Shown here piece by piece: positions 57,429-64,000 of a stretch of 64,000 nt of DNA. Source of the DNA: an uncultured Alphaproteobacteria bacterium (GTDB lineage Bacteria; Pseudomonadota; Alphaproteobacteria; Caulobacterales; Caulobacteraceae); contig CAIOSI010000045.1 in assembly GCA_903860975.1 (NCBI GenBank), positions 27,437 to 91,436 on the forward strand, read 5' to 3'. Position 1 is the first letter of the stretch; the number at the start of each line of letters is the position of its first letter. The notes under the pieces are model-generated. The model worked only from the letters and a program-made list of their open reading frames with translations, did no database searches and had not been told where the DNA came from. Both the position numbers and the translations under genes were made by a program.

Positions 57429-57944
57429 CTAAGGAACGGGCCGGGCGTCGCGCCCCACTGTCGCCTGCCTCGCCAATTCAGTCGCCGATTTTCCGGAAAT
57501 TGGATGGTGCCAATCCGGCGCGACTTCGGCGAGGGGCCCCATCACAAACATTCGCTCGCTGGCTCTTGGATGGGGCAAAATCAGACCCGCTTCGTCGGTG
57601 ATGGCCCGACCGTAAGCAATCAGGTCGAGATCAAGGGTCCGTGGAGCATTGGGAAGTCCACGTCTCCTACCAAATAGATCCTCAATGGCAAAAAGCGCCT
57701 CCATAACAGCCAGTGCGGGGCAATTCGTCTCGACAATGACCACACCGTTGCGATATTCTTCGCCTTTCGGATCGGGCCAGGCGGCACAGCTCCACCAGCG
57801 CGATCGGGCCAGAACGGGCAATCCTGCCTTAGGGAACAGCGGCAGGGCCGCCTCAAGCAGCGCCTCAGATGACGGATGATCGCCGGGCCTATTGGAGCCC
57901 AGCGCTATGATCACCGCGCCGTCGAGCGCCTCGCGGGTCGGCAT
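57429..57944 (-). CDS. folK: 2-amino-4-hydroxy-6-hydroxymethyldihydropteridine pyrophosphokinase
   Basis: A 171-residue folate pathway kinase. IALGSNRPGD opens the fold; RSRWWSC, FGRRRGLPNAPRTLDLDLIAYG (the Mg2+/pterin block, residues about 92-113) and LPHPRASERMFVMGPLAEVAP are diagnostic. The start region overlaps upstream sequence on the opposite strand but not the NYN protein start at 57991. Confidence 0.94.
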   Translation of the reverse strand: MPTREALDGAVIIALGSNRPGDHPSSEALLEAALPLFPKAGLPVLARSRWWSCAAWPDPKGEEYRNGVVIVETNCPALAVMEALFAIEDLFGRRRGLPNAPRTLDLDLIAYGRAITDEAGLILPHPRASERMFVMGPLAEVAPDWHHPISGKSATELARQATVGRDARPVP

Positions 57945-57990
57945 CCAGCCTCTGGGCTCTGAGCCTCTGGCTATTGGGAATTTTGAAACG

Positions 57991-58599
57991 ATGACTTTTT
58001 ACCCCACGGACCGTCTGGCGCTGTTCATCGACGGGTCTAATCTCTATTCTGCGGCCAAGGGCTTGGGTTTCGACATCGACTATCGAAAGCTCTTGGAAGA
58101 GTTCCGCAAACGCGGCGTTCTGATCCGAGCCTACTACTACACCGCCCTTGTCGAGGACGAAGAATACTCCCCGATCAGGCCGCTGGTCGATTGGTTGGAT
58201 TACAACGGCTACAGCCTCGTAACGAAAACCGCCCGGCAATACACCGACAGCCAGGGCCGCAAACGTTGGCGCGGCGACATGGACGTCGAGATCGCCGTCG
58301 ACATGATGGAGATGGCCCAGGCGAATACCGACCATCTGGTCCTCTTCTCCGGCGATGGCGACTTCCGCGCGCTCGTCGAGGCGGTTCAGCGCCGGGGCGC
58401 GCGGGTGACCGTGGTCTCGACGGTGAAGTCGCAGCCGCCAATGGCCTCTGATGACCTTCGCCGTCAGGCCGACAACTTCGTCGATCTGGCCGACCTTGCC
58501 GACATAATCGGGCGGCCCTCGCGCCTTCCCCGTTTTATCCAGGAAAGCCGCAGTGAACGTCATCACGATGACGAGCTGGAGGCCGATGCAGAGATCTGA
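57991..58599 (+). CDS. NYN-domain (LabA/DUF88-like) putative RNase
   Basis: A 202-residue PIN-like NYN protein. The acidic active-site positions are visible in ALFIDGSNLY, MDVEIAVDMMEMA and LVLFSGDGDFRALVEA; PIN/NYN folds use such aspartates with Mg2+ to cut RNA. The C-terminal 30 residues are charged and disordered. The same conserved protein follows folK in several Caulobacter relatives, function not firmly assigned. ATG 57991 gives the family start; the frame back to 57892 overlaps folK. It overlaps the uracil-DNA glycosylase start. Confidence 0.85.
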   Translation: MTFYPTDRLALFIDGSNLYSAAKGLGFDIDYRKLLEEFRKRGVLIRAYYYTALVEDEEYSPIRPLVDWLDYNGYSLVTKTARQYTDSQGRKRWRGDMDVEIAVDMMEMAQANTDHLVLFSGDGDFRALVEAVQRRGARVTVVSTVKSQPPMASDDLRRQADNFVDLADLADIIGRPSRLPRFIQESRSERHHDDELEADAEI

Positions 58600-59257
58600 A
58601 GCAGGGCGCGCTCTGCGGCTGGAGGCGGACGGACGACCCGAACCGCCTCGTGATTGCCCAAGATGTCCGAGGCTCGTGGCCTATCGCACCGCCAATGCTA
58701 CGGCCAACCCGGGCTGGTTCAATGGACCTGCGCCTTCATTCGGCGACGATAATGCACGCCTGCTGGTTGCGGGCCTGGCGCCTGGACGAACGGGCGCGAA
58801 CCGTACGGGCAGACCCTTCACCGGCGATCACGCAGGCCAGCTCCTTTATGCGACGCTCGCCAAGACCGGGTTTGCTCGTGGGCGCTATGACCCGAACGGC
58901 GATGACGACCTTGAACTGATCGACTGCATGATCTCCAACGCAGTGCGCTGCGCCCCGCCAGGAAACCGGCCAGAGATATCCGAAGAGGCCGCCTGCCGAC
59001 CGTTCCTGACCAACCGCATCACCACCCTCTCCCGCTTGAAGGTTATTGTGACACTGGGCGATATCTCCCGGCGAAACGTGCTGAAGGCGTTGGGCTTGAA
59101 GGCCTCGGCGGGTCTACCCGGTCATGGGACGGAGTTTGAGGCTGGCCCCTACATCGTCCTGAACAGTTACCACTGCTCGCGCCTCAACACGAACACCGGG
59201 CGCCTGACCCCGGCAATGTTCGAAGCCGTGTTCGAACGCGCGCGCGCCCTACTCTAA
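58586..59257 (+). CDS. uracil-DNA glycosylase, family 5 (UDGb)
   Basis: A 223-residue iron-sulfur glycosylase. RDCPRCPRLVAYR gives two of the four cluster cysteines; motif A is GLAPGRTGANRTGRPFTGD and motif B NSYHCSRLNTNTGRLT, both characteristic of UDGb, which removes uracil, hypoxanthine and other deaminated bases. ATG 58586 is preceded by GGAGG and overlaps the NYN stop by 14 bases, so the two are translated together; starts at 58553 and 58568 are open too. Confidence 0.9.
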   Translation: MQRSEAGRALRLEADGRPEPPRDCPRCPRLVAYRTANATANPGWFNGPAPSFGDDNARLLVAGLAPGRTGANRTGRPFTGDHAGQLLYATLAKTGFARGRYDPNGDDDLELIDCMISNAVRCAPPGNRPEISEEAACRPFLTNRITTLSRLKVIVTLGDISRRNVLKALGLKASAGLPGHGTEFEAGPYIVLNSYHCSRLNTNTGRLTPAMFEAVFERARALL

Positions 59258-59314
59258 AACCAACGGCCTCGATCAAAGCGTGCGCGCATCGGCTTGGCGG
59301 GAATCGTCGCGCCT

Positions 59315-60112
59315 CTAGCGACCCTGGAAGACCGGTTTCCGTTTTTCGAGGAAGGCTTGGCGGGCCTCTTGCCCGTCTTCGCTGCCAAACGCCTTGCGGA
59401 TGTTTGAGACCTCGTAGCGAAGCTGCTGCTCCATATCGTTGGACTCGTAGGACTTCACCATACCCCGCTTCAAGAGACGCAACGTGATCGGCGACCAGGC
59501 GCTGAGTTCCTGACAGTAAGCAGCGAGGCGCTCAGCGAACTGGGTGTCATCGACAGCTTCGCCGGCCATTCCCCAGGTCAAAGCTTCTTCGCCAATAATC
59601 GTGCGGTTCTCCATCATGAAGCGCATGGCGCGCTCGTAGCCCATAGCCTGCGGCAAGGTGACGGTGAGGCCCGCGTCTGGCGAGCCACCGATACGGGTGT
59701 AGCCCGCCATCAGACGTGCACTTTTGGCGATCAGGCGCACATCTGTCGCCATGGCGAGGCCCAAACCTGCTCCCACCGCGACGCCGTTGATCCCGCCCAC
59801 GACCGGCTTATCGCAACGCTTGCGTATCGAAAGCAGCAGCTGACCAACCCACCCTATGTCGTCCAGCTGTGTCGTCTGCGGAGAATAGGGGGAGTAGGAC
59901 TCAGAGCCTGACGACAGATCGAGACCAGCGCAGAAAGCATCTCCGCTGCCGGTGATCGCCACCACCCAGACGTTGTCATCGAGCGCTGCGGCGTCCACGG
60001 CTTGGACAATGCCCCAAGCCAGCTCCTGACTGAGCGCGTTCTTTTTGTCAGCCCGATCGAGGGTGATGGTGCGGACATGTCCCGCGTCGGAGACTTTCAA
60101 GGGCACGCTCAT
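59315..60112 (-). CDS. enoyl-CoA hydratase/isomerase family protein
   Basis: A 265-residue crotonase-fold protein. The oxyanion-hole strands are GDAFCAGLDLSSG and PVVGGINGVAVGAGLGLAMATD, and the C-terminal HKPVFQGR-like RKPVFQGR end is usual. At the position of the second catalytic Glu of true hydratases it reads GGSPDAGLTVTLP (Asp/Ala region), so the exact reaction is open. AAAGAG before ATG 60112 sets the start; the frame to 60169 is not needed. Confidence 0.87.
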   Translation of the reverse strand: MSVPLKVSDAGHVRTITLDRADKKNALSQELAWGIVQAVDAAALDDNVWVVAITGSGDAFCAGLDLSSGSESYSPYSPQTTQLDDIGWVGQLLLSIRKRCDKPVVGGINGVAVGAGLGLAMATDVRLIAKSARLMAGYTRIGGSPDAGLTVTLPQAMGYERAMRFMMENRTIIGEEALTWGMAGEAVDDTQFAERLAAYCQELSAWSPITLRLLKRGMVKSYESNDMEQQLRYEVSNIRKAFGSEDGQEARQAFLEKRKPVFQGR

Positions 60113-60560
60113 GGGCTCTTTCTTTCCAGATTCGAAGATTTGATCGGATACTGCGATCTTGATCGACAAGAGGCAAACGGTGGAGGCGTCCCTGATCCCG
60201 GTAAATACCGCGGCAATCCCACTCGCCTCGGCGCGCTTATTCGCTCACCGGGAACGGGTTGGTCAAAAGGCTGAGACCTCACCGGAGGTCGAGGGATTGC
60301 AAGAACCGCCCCCTCAACGCCGTCGCTCTATCGTAAGAGACCCGACTGACGACAAACAAGGACCCTGCCCTGAAGATCCGAAGTTCAGGGGCCTTCCTTC
60401 TCAGCCTGGCGCCGGACACGTTGGTTTTGACCTGAACAACCGTGGCGACATCTTGCACTATGTGTCCAGGCTTAAGGCCATCCCGGTCGTCAGCGGTTCG
60501 TCTTGCTCATGGTCCGCTGGACAGGCAATGGTTGGCACGCCAGACGCCTAGGGGATATCA
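60113..60560. other. gap of about 450 bases before the persulfide dioxygenase gene
   Basis: No recognised gene. A forward open frame (60159-60551) has low-complexity, charged sequence and no recognised features. The region contains a seven-pair hairpin at 60368-60390 and must hold the divergent promoters. Confidence 0.4.
60368..60390 (+). other. hairpin in the leader region of the persulfide dioxygenase gene
   Basis: CCCTGAA pairs exactly with TTCAGGG around a nine-base loop. A pyrimidine-rich CCTTCCTTCTC follows but no T-run. It could be an operator (inverted repeat of a sulfur-responsive repressor) or an RNA hairpin; nothing decides between these. Confidence 0.3.
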
Positions 60561-61589
60561 ATGATATTCGAGCAGATCGCCACGGGCGGGTGCCAGTCCT
60601 ACCTGGTCGGTTGCGAGGCGACACGCGCCGCGGTGTTGATTGATCCGGAACTAAGCCGGATCGACCGCTACCTCGGCCTTTGCGCACAGCATGGACTTTC
60701 TGTGAAGTACGTCGCCGACACCCACACCCACGCCGACCATTTTTCGGCCAGTCACGAGCTTGGCAAGGCCCTAGGTACGCCGATCGTGATGCACAGATTT
60801 GCCCCATCGCCCTATGCCGACCTCAGGCTCGACGACGGGGATATGTTGGTCGTAGGTGAACTTCGGTTGAAGTCGCTATACACGCCCGGCCACACGCGGG
60901 ACTCGATGAGTCTGGTCATGGAAGACCGGGTGTTCACGGGCGATGCGCTGCTGATCGGAGGGACCGGTCGGACGGACCTGCCGAGTGGTGACCCGCACCA
61001 GCTCTATGAGAGTTTGTTCGATAAGCTCCTGAAGCTACCGCCGCAAACCCTGGTCTTTCCCGCTCACGATTACAAAGGGCGCAGCCATTCCACGATCGGC
61101 ATCGAGATCGCCGAAAATCCACGGCTGCAAAAGACCGATCGGGTCGAGTTCATGGCGATGATGCTTGCCTTGGACCTGGCAGCCCCGACGCACCTGACTG
61201 AGGCGCTGCGCACCAATATGAGCGGCGGCAAGACAGTGGCGCAGCTCCTGAGCGAGGCGGCCGCCAAGGTTCCCTTCATGGCGCAGGCCGATTTGAAAGA
61301 GCGCCTCGGCTCCAACAGCCGCGACTTGGTGATCCTCGACATCCGCGAGAAAGAGGCCTTTGACGCCGGACACGTGCCTGGGGCCATCCACTTGCCCAGA
61401 GGACAGCTGGAGCTTCGGGTCAACAGTGAGCTGACGGACCCAACGGTGCGGATCCTGACCTGTTGCGAATTCGGTAAAATCTCGACCCTGGCGGCAGCCA
61501 CCTTGCGGGAGCTGGGATATGGACGGGCCGTCGCGCTAGATGGGGGCATGAAGGCTTGGCGTGAGGCGCGCTACCCGCTGGAGACTTAA
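60561..61589 (+). CDS. persulfide dioxygenase-rhodanese fusion (ETHE1-like)
   Basis: A 342-residue fusion. Residues 1-240 form a metallo-beta-lactamase fold of the ETHE1 type: THTHADH (His55, His57, Asp59, His60) plus HTRDSMSL, FTGDALLIGGTGRTDLPSGD and FPAHDYKG, which hold the mononuclear iron. Residues about 255-342 are a rhodanese domain with DIREKEAFDAGHVPGA and active-site CCEFGK (Cys301 or Cys302). Such PRF proteins oxidise glutathione persulfide to sulfite and move sulfane sulfur, detoxifying hydrogen sulfide. AGGGG before ATG 60561. Confidence 0.9.
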   Translation: MIFEQIATGGCQSYLVGCEATRAAVLIDPELSRIDRYLGLCAQHGLSVKYVADTHTHADHFSASHELGKALGTPIVMHRFAPSPYADLRLDDGDMLVVGELRLKSLYTPGHTRDSMSLVMEDRVFTGDALLIGGTGRTDLPSGDPHQLYESLFDKLLKLPPQTLVFPAHDYKGRSHSTIGIEIAENPRLQKTDRVEFMAMMLALDLAAPTHLTEALRTNMSGGKTVAQLLSEAAAKVPFMAQADLKERLGSNSRDLVILDIREKEAFDAGHVPGAIHLPRGQLELRVNSELTDPTVRILTCCEFGKISTLAAATLRELGYGRAVALDGGMKAWREARYPLET

Positions 61590-61638
61590 AGCGACCCGCG
61601 CGAGCGATCGCTGGGCCGGACCGCGCCCCTCACCTCGC

Positions 61639-61923
61639 CTATCGAGAGCCGAGCGCCTGATCGAACGCCTTCGTGATCTGATCGGACAGACTATCGAGGG
61701 GCTCATAGTCCACATCCGTGAGCGGGCGATGCCCCCGCTGCCGGTGATGGAAAATGGCGGCAAGATCCTGTTTGGCCACCCGTTGCTGGCAGGCCCTGCA
61801 GAAATACGATTGCCGCAACTCGTCGTTGGGTGCGCGATCGGCATAGACGATCTCGCCATCAACAAACGAACTGTCGAACACGGCGGCTAGGCGCGGATCG
61901 AAGGAGCGAGACTCGTCTGCCAT
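61639..61923 (-). CDS. small hypothetical CxxC protein
   Basis: A 94-residue reverse-strand frame that reads like a real protein: even composition, a CRAC motif (SYFCRACQQRV) followed by HHRQRGH that could bind zinc (Cys-Cys-His-His), and an acidic helical tail. I do not recognise the family. No good Shine-Dalgarno precedes the ATG. It fills the gap between the persulfide dioxygenase and M20 peptidase genes, on the opposite strand to both. Confidence 0.5.
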   Translation of the reverse strand: MADESRSFDPRLAAVFDSSFVDGEIVYADRAPNDELRQSYFCRACQQRVAKQDLAAIFHHRQRGHRPLTDVDYEPLDSLSDQITKAFDQALGSR

Positions 61924-62043
61924 ATCTGCAGAAATCGCGAGTTTGCCAATGGTTCCAGAGCCTGCGCGTTTGCCGCACAGAACTCCTCGCCTCGTTCAAC
62001 GCACGCCGCTAGAGTCCGCGCACATTCCAACGTCCAGTGGATT

Positions 62044-63444
62044 ATGTCCTTGAAAGCTATGCCCCTCTTATCGGCCGCTGTTCTGGCGGGCTTGATCTCG
62101 AGCTCTGCGGTGGCCGCACCGCCAAACATCGATCCGGCCCTGCATGAAAAGGCGCTCGACCTGATGAAAAAGGGCCTCGCGTTTCGCACGGTGATCCCCG
62201 GCAATCAGGTCCCGGTCTATGCGGCCTACCTGAAGGACGTACTGGTGCAGTCGGGATTTAAGCCGGACGAAGTGACGATTTCTCCGGTGGCCGGCAGCGC
62301 GACGCTGACGGCGCGATACCCTGGAACCGATCCCAAGAAAAAACCCATCCTGATCATCGATCATATGGACGTCGTCGAGGCCAAGCCGGCGGACTGGACA
62401 CGAGATCCGTTCACGCCCGTTGTCGAGAAGGGCTACATCTTCGGACGCGGCGCAGTGGACGACAAATTCGATGTCTCCATCGTGGTGACCGTATTGGGTC
62501 AGCTGAAAAAGGAAGGCTGGAAGCCGGGACGCGACGTGATCCTTGCGCTGAGCGGCGACGAAGAAACCCTGATGCAGACGGCCCGTAAGCTCGCTCAAGA
62601 CCTTAAGGGGGTTGAGCTTGTGTTGAACGGCGACGGCGGCGGCGGCCTGATCAGCGAGGACGGCAAACCGGTGCTCTATGAGGTGCAGGGCGCAGAGAAG
62701 ACCTACGCCGATTTCTCGATCGAGGTCACCGATTCGGGCGGACACTCCAGCCGGCCTGGCAAGACCAACGCAATCTATGAGCTCTCCCAGGACCTGGGGC
62801 GTCTGGCGGCTTACAGATTTCCGGCCATGCGCAGCGAGCTGACGGATACTTTCTTTAAGGCCACCGCCGCCAACACGCCGGGTCCGGCGGGCGAGGCCAT
62901 TCGGCGCTATGTCGCCGATCCGAGCGATCCGGTGGCCATCGAAACCTTGTCTGCGGACCGCGATTTCGTGGGCCAGTTGCGCACCACGTGCGTAACGACG
63001 ATGATCGAGGGCGGACATGCACCCAATGCGCTGCCCCAGAAGGCGACGGCCAACGTCAACTGCCGCATCTTCCCCGGGACGTCTTCGGAATCGGTCCGGG
63101 AAACCCTGGTCAAGGTCATCGCGGATCCAGCGGCCAAAGTGACCCGGCAGAACGACGGCTCTATCGACGCACCTGCCTCTCCGCTGCGACCCGACGTCCT
63201 GGCCGCGGTGACCAAGGCGGTGCATGCGCGGTTTCCAGGCTTGCCGATCGTGCCTTCGATGGCGGCAGGTGCCAGCGATAGCATGTTCTTCCGCGCCCTG
63301 GGCATTCCAGCATACGGAGTCTCAGGCCTCTTCATGAAGTCTTCGGACGACTTTGCCCACGGCCTGAACGAAAGAGCGCCCGTCGATGCGATCGACGGTG
63401 ACCTGGCGCATTGGGAGAGTCTACTGAAGGATCTGGCGAAGTAG
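62044..63444 (+). CDS. exported M20-family zinc metallopeptidase
   Basis: A 466-residue exported peptidase with a signal peptide ending in SSSAVAAP (about residue 25). The di-zinc site is intact: DHMDVV, GRGAVDDK with the bridging Asp, the catalytic and ligand Glu in GDEETLM, and a late His in DDFAHGLNE. A lid domain (about 220-380) contains TDSGGHSSRPG. Related proteins are carboxypeptidases, dipeptidases and aminoacylases; the substrate cannot be told. Confidence 0.9.
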   Translation: MSLKAMPLLSAAVLAGLISSSAVAAPPNIDPALHEKALDLMKKGLAFRTVIPGNQVPVYAAYLKDVLVQSGFKPDEVTISPVAGSATLTARYPGTDPKKKPILIIDHMDVVEAKPADWTRDPFTPVVEKGYIFGRGAVDDKFDVSIVVTVLGQLKKEGWKPGRDVILALSGDEETLMQTARKLAQDLKGVELVLNGDGGGGLISEDGKPVLYEVQGAEKTYADFSIEVTDSGGHSSRPGKTNAIYELSQDLGRLAAYRFPAMRSELTDTFFKATAANTPGPAGEAIRRYVADPSDPVAIETLSADRDFVGQLRTTCVTTMIEGGHAPNALPQKATANVNCRIFPGTSSESVRETLVKVIADPAAKVTRQNDGSIDAPASPLRPDVLAAVTKAVHARFPGLPIVPSMAAGASDSMFFRALGIPAYGVSGLFMKSSDDFAHGLNERAPVDAIDGDLAHWESLLKDLAK

Positions 63445-63693
63445 AGAACTTTGAGCGAGGCCTATCCCCCACCTTGCGCGGGTTTTTGGACGAGAGATTC
63501 TCCTAAATCTCGGCGTCAATCTCCCTGGGGTCGACAAGTCGCGGCGCTTCACAATAATTTCTCTTGTCAGCCCTAGCCCGGCAAAGCACACGTTCTGCCA
63601 AGTAAATGGATCGTGCTGAATTGCGCTAGCTGGCCTGTGTAGCTGGGGTGCTTTCTGGACTCCGAACGCACGGCGATCCTGGGGGAAACGCTT

Positions 63694-64000
63694 ATGTGTA
63701 ATGCTTGCGACGCCAAGTTTAACCGCTTCATGCGGGACTATGTCGGGCGGCGGGATGTTCTTCGGGGCCTTGGTGTGGGCTTTGGAATGGCGGGAGCGAC
63801 GCCCGTCCTGGCTGCGGGGCCAAGTATAGACAAGCCGGACAAGATTTTTCTGGCCAAGCGCTTCTACACTTTGGGCGCGGGGAAGCAGACGGCTCAGGCC
63901 GTGGCGGTCAGTCACGGTCGGATTGTCGCCACGGGTGACAGAGCTTCGATCCTTGGCCTTCGGAAGGCAACGACCGAGGTGGTCGACTTTGGAAACGCGA
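63694..64000 (+). CDS. Tat-exported amidohydrolase (YtcJ-like), start only
   Basis: The frame opens at ATG 63694 with GGGGGAAA upstream and runs to the window edge (102 codons). It begins MCNACDAKFNRFMRDYV and then has a twin-arginine signal GRRDVLRGLGVGFGMAG ending near PVLAAG. The mature part starts DKIFLAKRFYTLG and includes AVAVSHGRIVATGD, the N-terminal composite domain of amidohydrolase family 3 proteins. The catalytic HxH lies beyond the window. Two N-terminal cysteines (CNAC) before the Tat motif are unusual. Confidence 0.78.
   Translation, partial: MCNACDAKFNRFMRDYVGRRDVLRGLGVGFGMAGATPVLAAGPSIDKPDKIFLAKRFYTLGAGKQTAQAVAVSHGRIVATGDRASILGLRKATTEVVDFGNA

Noticed and set aside
60159..60551. 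130-codon forward frame before the persulfide dioxygenase
   Set aside because: No start with a ribosome site, charged low-complexity sequence, no family; more likely intergenic.
62068..63225. 385-codon reverse-strand frame opposite the M20 peptidase
   Set aside because: The peptidase on the other strand has all its motifs; the reverse frame is Arg/His-rich shadow sequence typical of high-GC DNA.

Overview
The window is a GC-rich chromosomal segment of an alphaproteobacterium. The best fit is the family Caulobacteraceae (Caulobacter or Phenylobacterium type). This rests on the protein sequences themselves (EF-P, RNase E with an acid-rich insert in its S1 domain, NDUFA12, DUF2155, a ParC with Gln at the quinolone-region position) and on familiar gene order: prfB-pbp1A-amiC against rne; aroQ-accB-accC-aat-DUF2155-NDUFA12; pyrE-pdxJ-acpS-lepB-rnc-era-recO. 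It is mostly housekeeping DNA. I found no rRNA, tRNA, CRISPR array or prophage.

Layout. 1-3.1 kb: EF-P and its lysylation enzymes (epmB partial, epmA, efp) with a nitrobindin-like gene inside the module. 3.3-8.2 kb: secreted esterase-like protein, anmK, tyrS, a Bcp-type peroxiredoxin. 8.5-15 kb: cell wall block of M23 peptidase overlapping a bactofilin, prfB with its programmed frameshift, PBP1A and an AMIN-domain amidase. 15.4-22.3 kb: RNase E, M48 protease, DsbA-like lipoprotein, FAD oxidoreductase and a c'-type cytochrome. 22.3-29 kb: thiS-thiG, aroQ, accB-accC, a 1.7-kb scar holding a truncated IS3 element and an unrecognised gene fragment, then aat, DUF2155 and NDUFA12.

29-45 kb: a protein that appears to be a catalytically dead relative of the B12-dependent ribonucleotide reductase NrdJ, a pentapeptide-repeat protein, aspS, a serine hydrolase, a hybrid histidine kinase, a PQQ alcohol dehydrogenase fused to cytochrome c, five small envelope proteins, and parC. 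45-52.4 kb: recO, era, rnc, lepB, acpS, pdxJ, pyrE with tight overlaps, interrupted by an opposite-strand TMEM175-like gene, then an alpha/beta hydrolase. 52.6-64 kb: a POT transporter split by an in-frame amber codon, rsh (RelA/SpoT), rpoZ, folK, a NYN-domain protein, a type-5 uracil-DNA glycosylase, an enoyl-CoA hydratase, a persulfide dioxygenase-rhodanese fusion, a small CxxC protein, an M20 peptidase and the start of a Tat-exported amidohydrolase.

The strongest candidate for something undescribed is the NrdJ-derived protein at 29177-31633. It keeps the NrdJ tail (TSCPD domain and Cys-pair zinc ribbon), but the Asn-Cys-Glu active-site segment is not where the alignment by eye expects it. 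The amber-interrupted POT transporter and the EF-P/nitrobindin linkage come next. All family calls were made by eye; no database search was possible.
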